Assembly: GCA_014381825.1 (NCBI GenBank)
Contig: JACNKX010000061.1
Coordinates: 62,001-126,000 of the forward strand
Source of the DNA: Planctomycetota bacterium
GTDB taxonomy: Bacteria; Planctomycetota; Planctomycetia; Pirellulales; Pirellulaceae
DNA: 64,000 nt
Direction of reading: 5' to 3'
Under the pieces are notes generated by a model. It was not told where the DNA came from and did not search any database. It worked only from the letters and a program-made list of their open reading frames with translations. Position numbers and translations under genes: made by a program. This document shows, piece after piece, positions 17,601 to 25,862 of the stretch. Position 1 is the stretch's first letter, and each line of letters begins with the position of its first letter.

Positions 17601-19089
17601 CGTTGAGCGGTCAGACGGATGGATCGAACTTGTTCGAGGACGAATGCAGATCTGCGGTCCGGCCACAGCATCAGAACTCGCCGCTGAACTTGGCCTCGAC
17701 GAGAGCAATGTTGAGGCCGCTCTGGAAGCTTTGGAAGGCCAAGGTGTTGTTCTGCGAGGCGAGTTCACGAATCGTGCCGGAACGCCAGAGTCATCCGGCG
17801 CTGTTGAATGGTGCGATCGGCGATTGCTAACGCGAGTTCATCGATTGACACTCGACGGATTGCGGCAAAAGATCAAGCCGGTCGCTCCGGATGACTTTAT
17901 GCGATTTCTTCTCCGGCGGCATCGCTTAACCGACGAAAGTAAATGGGGAGGAGCTGTCGGCGTTCGCGAAGCGATTTCTCATCTACAGGGCTTTGAGATG
18001 CCCGCCGGTGCGTGGGAAACGAAGATCCTGGCAGCACGTTGTCAGGACTACGACGAACAATGGCTTGATCATTTGTTCATGGCGGGGGAAGTGGCGTGGG
18101 GGCGACTGCGGTCGCCGAAGCGAGACGAAACGAGCAAACGCTCTGCGGCCGCGATGACGCGATCCATGCCGATCTCGTTAGTGCTTCGTCCCGACCTGCC
18201 GTGGTTGCTGACCGGTGAGCGAGAAGCGGCGTCGATGAATATCAGTACCTACGGGAATGAGGTACTGACCGCTCTGTCGCAACGAGGAGCATTGTTCTTC
18301 CAGGAACTAAAAGCGACGATAAACCTTTTGCCTGGGCATGTCGAAGACGCATTGCGGGAGTTGTCGACACTTGGCTTAGTAACTTGCGATATGTTTGCGG
18401 CGGTGCGAACGATCGCTCGTAAAAACTCGGGGCGTCGAGGTACTCGACGGCGGCTCGCGAACGCAACAGTTGCTTCGCCTGCAGGGCGTTGGTCGCGGTT
18501 TCCTGGTTTCATTGAAACCGTCACGCCTGAGGTCCGTCTCAAGCGATGGTGTCATCTGCTGCTGCGCCGTTACGGAGTTGTATTTCGAGACCTTTTGACG
18601 CGAGAGACGGTTGCTCCGCCGTGGTCTGAACTAGTTCGCATGTTTCGTCGTTTGGAATTGCAGGGCGAAGTTCGCGGGGGCCGATTCATCCAGGGAGTGG
18701 CCGGTGAACAGTTCGCCGAGGAGGCGGCCATTGGCGAACTTCGTGCAGTTCGAGAGCAGGGTCCTGATGGCTCGTGGCTCGTGTTGTCTGCCGTTGATCC
18801 TCTAAACCTTGCTGGAATCGTTTCTCCCGGAGCGCGTGTCATTGCGAACTCGAATAACACGCTGATATTTAAAGATGGCACGTGCGCCGCAGCCAAACAA
18901 TCCGATCGAATTGAGTTCTTTGAGGCTTTTTCGGTTGACGTTGAATCAGAGATGCGACGCGCGCTCCAAATCGGAAAACGCGAATCAGAGTCGCACATTC
19001 GATCGTCATGGCTCGATACCGATCGTAAACCGAGGAAACCCCGTGAGCTGTCGAGCCAAGCGCCTTCTCGCTCGTTGAGGCAATCATGA
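14680..19089 (+). CDS. lhr: Lhr-type large superfamily 2 ATP-dependent helicase
   Basis: The 1469-residue product has all helicase motifs: APTGSGKT (I), VYVSPLKALSNDVERNL (Ia), VDEIHAL (II), LSATQR (III), LIFVNTRR (IV), VATASLEMGID (V) and QRVGRSGH (VI). A long C-terminal half of about 800 residues contains winged-helix-like segments, as in Lhr of mycobacteria and E. coli, which unwinds RNA:DNA hybrids and takes part in DNA repair. The reading frame is open back to 14545, but that would overlap the divergent DUF1080 start; homology begins at FHPLVREWFSTRFG just after the chosen ATG. Its stop overlaps the putA start (ATGA). Confidence 0.93.
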   Translation: MPLDMFHPLVREWFSTRFGEPTEPQLKGWPQIAARRNTLIAAPTGSGKTLAAFLVCLNRLWEDWLDGKLEDGVRVVYVSPLKALSNDVERNLQQPLAELRELALQRDFGTPPIRTAVRTGDTPSSARQKMLRVPPHILVTTPESLYLMLTAEKSRVVLKSVDTVIVDEIHALARDKRGSHLALTLERLADLCDAPPVRIGLSATQRPIDDIAKFLVGSRAERLTHIESPTVEPSVNNVRSDEVFIVDGGHSRDLDLAVDVPPNELAAVCSNEQWGEVYEHLVELIRSHRSTLIFVNTRRLAERISHHLREVLGEDAVAGHHGSLAKDLRHSAEQRLKNGELKAIVATASLEMGIDVGYIDLVCQVGSPRAIATFLQRVGRSGHSLGLTPKGRLFPLTRDELLECMALVRAVKRGDLDRIEIPQAPLDILAQQIVATVACEDWDEDQLFELCRRAWPYRDLGRERFDEVVEMLASGLTAGTKRGLHLHRDRINGRVRARRGARLAAITSGGAIPDTAEYRVVTDPDKTFVGTLDEDFAIESMAGDVFLLGNTSWRVQQVRSGEVIVQDAEGAPPSVPFWFGEGPGRTIELSAEVSRLRQDIAEQLSSLNDECGVSGWAFEQATNYIESQVAAIGLVPTTEQVVFERFFDESGGMQLVIHSPFGARINRAWGLALRKRFCRSFDFELQAAATDNGIVLSLSPQHSFPIDSLFKMLGPHNAKYLLEQAVLAAPMFQVRWRWNVTRALAVLRRQGGKKVPPHLLRFRCDDLLASAFPETVGCLENHHGDVEVPDHPLVQQTMHDCLTEAMDVERWVGVLQDVKDNQIELVARDTREPSPFSHELLNANPYAFLDGAPLEERRTRAVATRRSFSAEDVRDLARLDPAAIAQVRADAWPLVRDAEELHEALLTLVVIPIHEASRWQTYFDQLLSLGRATSIECGQQSFWIVSESWPLASAVYDGVIATPKVKLPAALEKTVERSDGWIELVRGRMQICGPATASELAAELGLDESNVEAALEALEGQGVVLRGEFTNRAGTPESSGAVEWCDRRLLTRVHRLTLDGLRQKIKPVAPDDFMRFLLRRHRLTDESKWGGAVGVREAISHLQGFEMPAGAWETKILAARCQDYDEQWLDHLFMAGEVAWGRLRSPKRDETSKRSAAAMTRSMPISLVLRPDLPWLLTGEREAASMNISTYGNEVLTALSQRGALFFQELKATINLLPGHVEDALRELSTLGLVTCDMFAAVRTIARKNSGRRGTRRRLANATVASPAGRWSRFPGFIETVTPEVRLKRWCHLLLRRYGVVFRDLLTRETVAPPWSELVRMFRRLELQGEVRGGRFIQGVAGEQFAEEAAIGELRAVREQGPDGSWLVLSAVDPLNLAGIVSPGARVIANSNNTLIFKDGTCAAAKQSDRIEFFEAFSVDVESEMRRALQIGKRESESHIRSSWLDTDRKPRKPRELSSQAPSRSLRQS

Positions 19090-22000
19090 CGCTCGAGCGA
19101 TGGACCAACGTGCAGGATTTCGACGAGCGAGATCTCGCCTCGATTGAACATCGTACTCAAGAGCTGGGACGCTATCTGTTCGATCATCTCGACGAACAAA
19201 AGCCGAGCATGCTGCAACGTCGATGGTGGGATGAACGACTGATGGACTGGGCGATGCGCGATGAGGGATTGAAAGTTCAATTGTTCCGCTTCGTTGACGT
19301 GCTGCCGATGCTTCGCACGAATGAGGCGGTCGTTGATCATCTGAACGAATATCTCGGCGAAGTTCGTTCGCACCTACCGGCAGCCGTTCGTACGGCTCTG
19401 GGGATTGGCCGGCGGTCCTCATTAACTAGAACGGCGATCGCCCGACTCGCGCGTTTGAGCGCGATGGATCTTGCCCGCCGTTTCATTGCGGGGACCAACG
19501 TCAACGAAGTTGTTGAAGCAGCGCAGCGCGAACGCCGAGAGCGGCGCGGCTTCACTCTGGACATCTTGGGCGAAGCGGTAACAAGTGACTCGGAGGCAGA
19601 GCGATTCTTCAACGCCTACGTGAACCTTATCGAAAGTGTTGCGCCCGAAGTAAATCGCTGGCCCATTGAACCCAATATCGACCGAAGCGTGCTCGGCGAA
19701 GTGCCACGGATGAACCTATCGATTAAGCTGTCAGCGCTCGATTCGCAGTTCGATGCGATCGATCCCGAGGGAGCCTTTTCACGGGCTGGCGAGCGGCTAC
19801 GCGAGTTATTGCGAGCGGCAAAGGATCACAATGCATTTATCAACGTCGACATGGAGTCCTATGAGAAGAAAGACCTGACTTTGCGGATTTTCAAAGAAGT
19901 CCTGCTAGAAGAGGAATTTCGCGATATCGGCGACGTTGGAATTGTTATTCAATGTTACTTGCAAGATGCGGCACCGGACTTGCGAGACTTAGTCGAATGG
20001 GCGAAGCATCGCGGGCGACCAGTTTGGGTCCGACTAGTAAAAGGAGCCTATTGGGATTACGAAACAGTTCACGCCAGGGCGGACGGTTGGCCAATTCCCG
20101 TTTATCAACAGAAGTGGCAATCCGATGCCAGTTTCGAACGCGCTACGCGTTTCGTGATGCAAAACCACGAGCATCTTCGGCCCGCGCTCGGTACGCACAA
20201 CATTCGCTCGATAGCTCATGGCTTGGCGACGGCCGAGCATCTTGGGATCGCAAAGAATGCATTCGAAGTCCAGATGCTATACGGCATGGCCGATGGCGAG
20301 AAGCACGCGCTGGTTGGGCTGGGAAACCGGCTGCGAATCTATATGCCTTACGGTGAGCTGATCCCTGGTATGGCCTATTTAGTGAGAAGGTTGCTGGAGA
20401 ACACTTCGAACGACTCCTTTTTGCGTGCAGGCTTTGTCGAACAGGTCGCTCGTGCTGAGTTGCTCCGCGATCCGCTCGAATCTAACTACGATCGACCATC
20501 CGAGAAACGAGAGGAAACGATGACTGGCTCTGACTCTTACTCCGTCGACCATCGACATTTCGACGCCACTTTCGACAATCATCCACCGATCGACTTCTCT
20601 GACGAGTCGAACCGATCCTCGATGCGGGACGCGTTGAGGCAAGTCATGACGGAGTTGGGACGCGACTTTCCTCTGGTGATCGGCGATCGAACAGTGGCGA
20701 CCGACGCACGACTCGACTCCGTTGACCCTTCGTTCAAGGATCGCATCGTCGGCTCTGTTTCGCTGGCCGATAAGGCCCACGTTGACGAAGCCGTACGCGC
20801 AGCCAAAGAGGCGCTCACTTCGTGGCGAAACACGTCGGTTGAGTCACGCGCCGAGATAATTCGCCGTACCGCTCAGTTGATGCGGAATGAATTCTTCGAA
20901 CTCGCCGCGTTAGAAGTTTACGAATGTGGAAAGGGATGGCGAGACGCAACAAACGATGTTTGCGAGGCGATCGACTTCTGTGAGTACTATGCGAGCTGCG
21001 CGATCGCACTCGCGCAACCCGATGGCGCGGATGTCCCTGGCGAAGAAAACCGTTTCGAGTACACCGCGCGCGGCGTGACAGCCGTTATCGCTCCGTGGAA
21101 CTTCCCGTTGGCGATTCTAACAGGCATGACAACGGCAGCTCTGGCTACCGGAAACACCGTGCTCATGAAGCCTGCTGAACAGTCACCCATCATCGCTGCT
21201 CGTTTCATGGAGATGCTGCAAGAAGCCGGACTACCGTCGGGGGTTGCGAACTTTCTGCCAGGCGACGGTCAAGTTGCAGGGGCGGCTTTGGTCGAGCATC
21301 CCGACGTCGCTTTGATTGTCTTCACCGGCTCACGTGAAGTTGGCCTTGGAATCAACCGTCGCGCCGCAGAGATCTCAGCAGAAGGCATCGGTCACGTAAA
21401 GCGAGTCATTGCGGAAATGGGCGGAAAGAATGCGATCATCGTCGATTCCGATGCCGATCTCGACGAGGCCGTACTCGGGACCGTGAAAAGTGCCTTTGGG
21501 TTCCAGGGACAAAAGTGTTCCGCCTGTAGTCGCGTCATCGTACGCAGCGACGTCCACGATGCGTTTGTGGGACGACTGGTGGAAGCAACTCGCAGCTTGG
21601 AAGTCGGCGCTGCTGAATATCCATCGACATCCGTAGGCCCAGTGATCGATGACGCTGCTCTGACCAAGGTGCATGAGTACATCGCAATCGCCCAACAGGA
21701 GGGTCGAAAAGAGCTTGCCGTCGACGTCGCGGATCTGGCTCGGCAAGGCTTCTTTGTCGGGCCACATATTTTCGCTGACGTCTCGCCTGATTCGCGAATC
21801 GCACACGAAGAGGTGTTCGGCCCAGTGCTGGCAGTCATTCGAGCCGACAACCTAGACGAAGCATTTCGAATCGCCAACGGCACTGACTATGCGTTAACAG
21901 GCGGTTTCTACTCGCGAAGCCCCGCGAACTTGGAGCGAGCAAGACGGGAGATGATCGTTGGCAATCTCTATTTGAATCGAACGATCACGGGTGCGGTGGT

Positions 22001-22139
22001 CGGACGTCAGCCGTTCGGTGGCTTCAAAATGTCAGGCATCGGTAGCAAAGCCGGTGGCCCTGACTACCTCCTCCAATTCGTTGTGCCACGCACGATTTCC
22101 GAGAACACAATGCGTCGTGGTTTTGCACCGGAGGCCTAG
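19086..22139 (+). CDS. putA: Bifunctional proline dehydrogenase / glutamate-semialdehyde dehydrogenase
   Basis: The enzyme oxidises proline to glutamate in two steps on one chain. The 1017-residue product has an FAD proline-dehydrogenase domain (about residues 100-450, with NVDMESYEKKDLTL and PVWVRLVKGAYWDYE) and an NAD aldehyde-dehydrogenase domain (about 500-1010) with APWNFPLAILTGM, general base Glu777 in AEMGGKN and nucleophile Cys811 in FQGQKCSACSRV. There is no N-terminal ribbon-helix-helix domain, so it is not a self-repressing PutA. It starts within the lhr stop codon, so translation is coupled to the helicase, an odd partner. Confidence 0.95.
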   Translation: MTLERWTNVQDFDERDLASIEHRTQELGRYLFDHLDEQKPSMLQRRWWDERLMDWAMRDEGLKVQLFRFVDVLPMLRTNEAVVDHLNEYLGEVRSHLPAAVRTALGIGRRSSLTRTAIARLARLSAMDLARRFIAGTNVNEVVEAAQRERRERRGFTLDILGEAVTSDSEAERFFNAYVNLIESVAPEVNRWPIEPNIDRSVLGEVPRMNLSIKLSALDSQFDAIDPEGAFSRAGERLRELLRAAKDHNAFINVDMESYEKKDLTLRIFKEVLLEEEFRDIGDVGIVIQCYLQDAAPDLRDLVEWAKHRGRPVWVRLVKGAYWDYETVHARADGWPIPVYQQKWQSDASFERATRFVMQNHEHLRPALGTHNIRSIAHGLATAEHLGIAKNAFEVQMLYGMADGEKHALVGLGNRLRIYMPYGELIPGMAYLVRRLLENTSNDSFLRAGFVEQVARAELLRDPLESNYDRPSEKREETMTGSDSYSVDHRHFDATFDNHPPIDFSDESNRSSMRDALRQVMTELGRDFPLVIGDRTVATDARLDSVDPSFKDRIVGSVSLADKAHVDEAVRAAKEALTSWRNTSVESRAEIIRRTAQLMRNEFFELAALEVYECGKGWRDATNDVCEAIDFCEYYASCAIALAQPDGADVPGEENRFEYTARGVTAVIAPWNFPLAILTGMTTAALATGNTVLMKPAEQSPIIAARFMEMLQEAGLPSGVANFLPGDGQVAGAALVEHPDVALIVFTGSREVGLGINRRAAEISAEGIGHVKRVIAEMGGKNAIIVDSDADLDEAVLGTVKSAFGFQGQKCSACSRVIVRSDVHDAFVGRLVEATRSLEVGAAEYPSTSVGPVIDDAALTKVHEYIAIAQQEGRKELAVDVADLARQGFFVGPHIFADVSPDSRIAHEEVFGPVLAVIRADNLDEAFRIANGTDYALTGGFYSRSPANLERARREMIVGNLYLNRTITGAVVGRQPFGGFKMSGIGSKAGGPDYLLQFVVPRTISENTMRRGFAPEA

Positions 22140-22153
22140 CCGCTGAAGCAGCT

Positions 22154-23413
22154 TTAGTTGTCGCCAATGCAATACAGAGTTTCTTGACGTCGACCGCCTA
22201 AATCTGATGCGACTCGCATATAGATTCGGTTGTCGCAGATTGTCGGTGTGGCGAAGGATTCTTGACCAAGTTGATTGCGAGCGACGAGGGCGAATCGACT
22301 CGGCTGCGCTTTGAAGACGTACATCGTTCCCCGTTCGTTCGCCAGGTAGATATTCCCGTTGGCGAGGATGGGCGAAGAACTGACGGCTCCGCCTTCGAGA
22401 CGTGACGACCACATCTCTTGACCATCGGTGCCTCTCCAACAATACGCGATCCCACGATCGGTCACTGCGTAAACGTAGCCATCGACCGCCAGCATCGATT
22501 GTTCGTAGCACTTCTGATCATTGCGCCATACCAGCCGACCATTGTCCGCTCGCAGGCAGACTGTTTCCGACTTCGGATAGCCACCGCTGGCGAACACCAA
22601 ATCGCCGTCCCAGACCATCGTCCCGCAAGTGGCCATAGTCGTTGCGGGTGTGGCCCAAAGCTGTTGGCCATTGTTTGGATCGTAGCTGGCGACCTGCTCG
22701 GTTCCGCTAAGCAATAGCCGGTCACGGCCTCCGACTTTCGCGACGACCGGTGATGAAAAACTGAGCTTTCGCGAACGAGCGACTTGCCACCTCGTCGTAC
22801 CGGACTGGGCGTCGAGCGCGGCCAGCCAACCTCCCCCCTCATAATCCGCCGCAATTAGCACAAGGGATTTGTAGAGCATAGGGGAGGGTGCGTATCCGTA
22901 CTTGTACTGTCGCGGATCGTACTTGCCGATGGTCTTCTGCCAAAGCCCTTTGCCATCCAAAGACAGTGCTGACACTTGAATGCTGCTGTGATGATGAAAC
23001 GAAACAAACAATCGTTCGCCATCGGATGCTACTGTCGGTGTAGCATGCGTGTTCTTGCGATGCGTTTCCGGAAATCCGCCCTTACTGATCGGGGTCGTCC
23101 AGAGTTGCTTACCAGTTGCACGATCAAATGCGATGACGCCTTGAGTTTGGGATTGCTCGTCGGCCGTTGTCAAGAAGATTCGATTACCGATGATCGTTGG
23201 CGACGAGTGGCCTCGACCTGGAACTGGAGATTGCCAAACCACGTTCTGGCTTTTACTCCAAGTGGTTGGCGGAGTTTGCTCCGCGGCGGCGATTCCGTTC
23301 AGATTCGGTCCGCGCCATGTCGCCCAATCACTAGCGATAGCCGGCTTCATCGCCATAGAAAGAATTAAGATGCAGCTCGCATATGACAGAGCTAAGGAAG
23401 TACGTCGTGGCAT
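22154..23413 (-). CDS. Secreted PQQ-like beta-propeller repeat protein
   Basis: The 419-residue product has an N-terminal signal peptide and then WATWRGPNLNGIAA, the usual opening of planctomycete PQQ-propeller proteins. Repeated blades such as GVIAFDRATGKQLWTTP, WLAALDAQSGTTRWQ and VASYDPNNGQQLWATP are evident. The fold is that of BamB and quinoprotein dehydrogenases, but no catalytic residues of the latter can be assigned, so it may be a binding or scaffold protein in the periplasm. It converges with putA, with 14 bases between the stop codons. Confidence 0.87.
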   Translation of the reverse strand: MPRRTSLALSYASCILILSMAMKPAIASDWATWRGPNLNGIAAAEQTPPTTWSKSQNVVWQSPVPGRGHSSPTIIGNRIFLTTADEQSQTQGVIAFDRATGKQLWTTPISKGGFPETHRKNTHATPTVASDGERLFVSFHHHSSIQVSALSLDGKGLWQKTIGKYDPRQYKYGYAPSPMLYKSLVLIAADYEGGGWLAALDAQSGTTRWQVARSRKLSFSSPVVAKVGGRDRLLLSGTEQVASYDPNNGQQLWATPATTMATCGTMVWDGDLVFASGGYPKSETVCLRADNGRLVWRNDQKCYEQSMLAVDGYVYAVTDRGIAYCWRGTDGQEMWSSRLEGGAVSSSPILANGNIYLANERGTMYVFKAQPSRFALVARNQLGQESFATPTICDNRIYMRVASDLGGRRQETLYCIGDN

Positions 23414-24211
23414 CGTCGTGGCTCTCCAGCAGCATTTTTCAAGAAAGGTCCTTCATAACATCGATCACGGTATGCTACTTGAAAGCAGCTGCCGATGCCA
23501 CGAACGGCTCGACTAAGGACTAAGCGATCGCATGACGTTTGTTTGCATTGCTACGAAGATTGGGGGCGATGACGCGTTTGGTGAGTGAAGCTCTTGTTCT
23601 TGGGCGGCCAGCGTTGCTTGCCCAATCTATGAGCCTTTGTGAGTTTCATCGGGCGGCCAGCGGCGCGACAAGACGCAGCCTCCATTGCCAACATTTGACG
23701 ACGGTTTGCAATTGCGACAGACACGGCGGGATTCGGAGACGCTGGCATCTGGACGATCGCGCCGGGGACACTACGACCATTTTCTTTGGCCGCGATCCCG
23801 CCGTGCTTAGCTGAGTATCCTCCAAGCGCGCAGGCCAAAAGAGCCTGCCGCCAGATGCGAGCGTGGTCAACAACAAGAGTCCGTTGCTAAGAGTCTTCAT
23901 TGAATTCAATCCGTTCTGGGGGCGTGTGAGGTCGACAATTCGTTAGGCGTTTAGCTTAGAAGTGGCAGCTCCAGCTCGATTCTTTCAGGAAAGAAATAAG
24001 TGCGTTTCGTCTCGATGTGTTCTCATTTTGTGCAAGCGTTTCGGCGACAAACGTAGATGAATAAAGGAGTTGTGACTAAAAGCACTGGAACCCGAGATTG
24101 GGGCTTGACAGCCGGGCGCATCTTACTGATACTGAGTCTCACTTGCAGCAAGCCAGCGGTTTGCCAGCCACTGCCTACCATCACTCCCACCCTGATTGAG
24201 GAAGCTGGCAC
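23414..24211. other. 798-base stretch with no convincing gene
   Basis: Nothing here has the codon pattern or family motifs of its neighbours. On the minus strand, 23900 down to about 23551 holds a possible remnant: a signal-peptide-like start (MKTLSNGLLLLTTLASGG) is followed, after a frame change at about 23842, by a lipobox-like LLACALGGYSAKHGG and an open frame to 23551. A frameshifted small secreted protein would fit, but no family is recognised. A good promoter for the next gene lies at 24105-24133. Confidence 0.5.
24105..24133 (+). promoter_or_regulatory. Sigma-70-like promoter of the DUF1559 gene
   Basis: TTGACA (24105-24110, perfect) is followed after 17 bases by GATACT (24128-24133, 4/6). 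The predicted start point gives a leader of about 70 bases ending in the ribosome-binding site GAGGAAG, nine bases before the ATG at 24212. Confidence 0.55.
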
Positions 24212-25207
24212 ATGTCTTACGCAGATTCACGCCAACACCGCAAAGCGTTTACGTTGGTCGAATTGCTCGTGGTCATAGCGATCATTGGCATTCTCGTTGC
24301 TCTATTGCTGCCTGCCGTGCAAGCCGCTCGCGAGGCTGCTAGGCGGATGTCTTGCGGAAACAACTTGAAACAGATCGGGCTCGCACTTCACAATTATCAC
24401 GACACGTACAAGGCGTTTCCACCGTCTGCACTTTTGCCAAATGGAGTGGTCGCTGATAGCTTCTCTCCCCAAGCACGCTTACTGGCATTTCTCGAACAAG
24501 AGAATCTCCAGGACTTGATCGATTGGAACGTCAGCTATGCATCGCAACCAGTCGTGACCCAGCAGCGCGTCGCCACCTACATTTGTCCTAGCGACATTGG
24601 TGATCGAGAGCGACCTGATGGTGCTCTAACGCATTATCCACTCACTTATGGAATTAACTTCGGAACATGGTTTGTCTATGACCCGACGACGCGACAGGGT
24701 GGAAACGGTATTGCCTATCCGAACGGTCGTGTGAACTTCGCATCCGTGACCGACGGCACGAGCAACACCCTGGCGTTTGGCGAGGTCAAAGCTTGGACTC
24801 CGTATCTGCGTGATGGTGCTAACCCGAATGGACTTGGAATCACAATTCCAGCGACTCCTGGCGACGTCGTCGCTTTTGGTGGCAACTTCAAGACGAACTC
24901 TGGTCATACTGAATGGGTTGACGGTCGAGCGCATCAAACTGGATTCACAGGGACGTTTCCTCCGAATACTGAATTCCTTTACACGAGCGGTGGACAAGAC
25001 TACGACGTCGATTTCAATTCCTCCCGGGAAGGGAAGACGACAAATCAAACGACGTACGCAGTCGTTACGTCGCGAAGCTACCATCCTGGCGGAGCCCAAG
25101 TCGGTTTGGTCGATGGCTCGGTGCGATTTGCTTCGGAAACCGTTGATCTATCGGTTTGGCGAGGCTATGCAACTCGTGATCGCGGAGAAGCTCTAGGCGA
25201 TCTGTAA
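24212..25207 (+). CDS. DUF1559 protein with type IV pilin-like N-terminus
   Basis: The 331-residue product begins with a short basic leader and the prepilin sequence [20 protein letters not shown], then [20 protein letters not shown], the family hallmark. The C-terminus has the [16 protein letters not shown] motif (the H-x9-DG box) of DUF1559. Such proteins are massively expanded in planctomycetes; they are thought to be exported and anchored like pseudopilins, with unknown function. The residue before the cleavage Phe is Ala rather than Gly, common in this family. A near-consensus promoter and ribosome-binding site precede it. Confidence 0.93.
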   Translation: MSYADSRQHRKAFTLVELLVVIAIIGILVALLLPAVQAAREAARRMSCGNNLKQIGLALHNYHDTYKAFPPSALLPNGVVADSFSPQARLLAFLEQENLQDLIDWNVSYASQPVVTQQRVATYICPSDIGDRERPDGALTHYPLTYGINFGTWFVYDPTTRQGGNGIAYPNGRVNFASVTDGTSNTLAFGEVKAWTPYLRDGANPNGLGITIPATPGDVVAFGGNFKTNSGHTEWVDGRAHQTGFTGTFPPNTEFLYTSGGQDYDVDFNSSREGKTTNQTTYAVVTSRSYHPGGAQVGLVDGSVRFASETVDLSVWRGYATRDRGEALGDL

Positions 25208-25228
25208 GACGAGAGTCGAGTTATCGCC

Positions 25229-25411
25229 ATGAACGGACAATCTGCGAACAGCAGCGACAGTCAATCCAGCGATGAGTACGCGAACGAGGCTCCTCCCGAG
25301 TGGACTTCAAGCCAGATACTTGATGGACATTCTGAGGCGATCATCGTCCACGCTGGAGAAGTCTATCGGCTGCGATGTACTCGGAACAACAAGCTGATCT
25401 TAACCAAGTAG
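25229..25411 (+). CDS. hemP: HemP/HmuP-like hemin uptake small protein
   Basis: The 60-residue product has a polar N-terminal half and the compact C-terminal HemP pattern: ILDGHSEAIIVHAGEVYRLR, ending in NNKLILTK. In proteobacteria HemP/HmuP activates haem-uptake genes. No haem receptor or transporter lies nearby, so the role here is uncertain. It starts 22 bases after the DUF1559 gene on the same strand and may share its transcript. The gene is short, but the C-terminal motif is distinctive. Confidence 0.75.
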   Translation: MNGQSANSSDSQSSDEYANEAPPEWTSSQILDGHSEAIIVHAGEVYRLRCTRNNKLILTK

Positions 25412-25419
25412 CATCAGGC

Positions 25420-25839
25420 TCAGACGTGAAAAACCTTGCGTTGCTCTTCAATGTTTTCGATCTGATGCAGCTTTCCCTTACCACTGCCAGGGCAGATGTC
25501 GCAAGTCTCGGCCCACGCCTGGGGTGACTTAAGATTCGAATCCCAGAACGGCCAAGTTCGACACTGCCGCGGACGAGCGTTGTAGACGGTGCATTTACGC
25601 GTTTCATTGTCGAAGAACACACAATCGCCGTTTGGAAACTCGCGGAGACTTCGACGAATGCCGACCTTTCGAACATATTCGGCTTCAAACGCCGCGACGT
25701 TAGTTTCATTCATCTCGGCGGCAATTCCTTCGACCTCGGCCTGATTCACCCAAACATATCCCGGAGCGCCCGTGCAGCAGTTACCGCACTCCGAGCATTT
25801 GAACCGCAATCCGTCTTGGTACCAGGGCTCGTCCGCCAT
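25420..25839 (-). CDS. YkgJ-family cysteine-cluster protein
   Basis: The 139-residue product has the family cluster CSECGNCC (Cys15, 18, 21, 22), then GDCVFF, RKCTVYNARPRQCRTWPFW and a last pair CDIC. These conserved cysteines probably bind zinc or an Fe-S cluster; the function of the family is not established. It is last in the minus-strand run, 23 bases after the cysteine desulfurase gene, which makes Fe-S acquisition plausible. It converges with hemP, eight bases away. Confidence 0.85.
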   Translation of the reverse strand: MADEPWYQDGLRFKCSECGNCCTGAPGYVWVNQAEVEGIAAEMNETNVAAFEAEYVRKVGIRRSLREFPNGDCVFFDNETRKCTVYNARPRQCRTWPFWDSNLKSPQAWAETCDICPGSGKGKLHQIENIEEQRKVFHV

Positions 25840-25862
25840 CGAATTCTCTCCTTACGTCTTCG

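Noticed and set aside
24057-24278. A 73-codon plus-strand frame before the DUF1559 gene
   Set aside because: It overlaps the DUF1559 start by 67 bases and contains that gene's promoter; the hydrophobic stretch is short and no homology is apparent.
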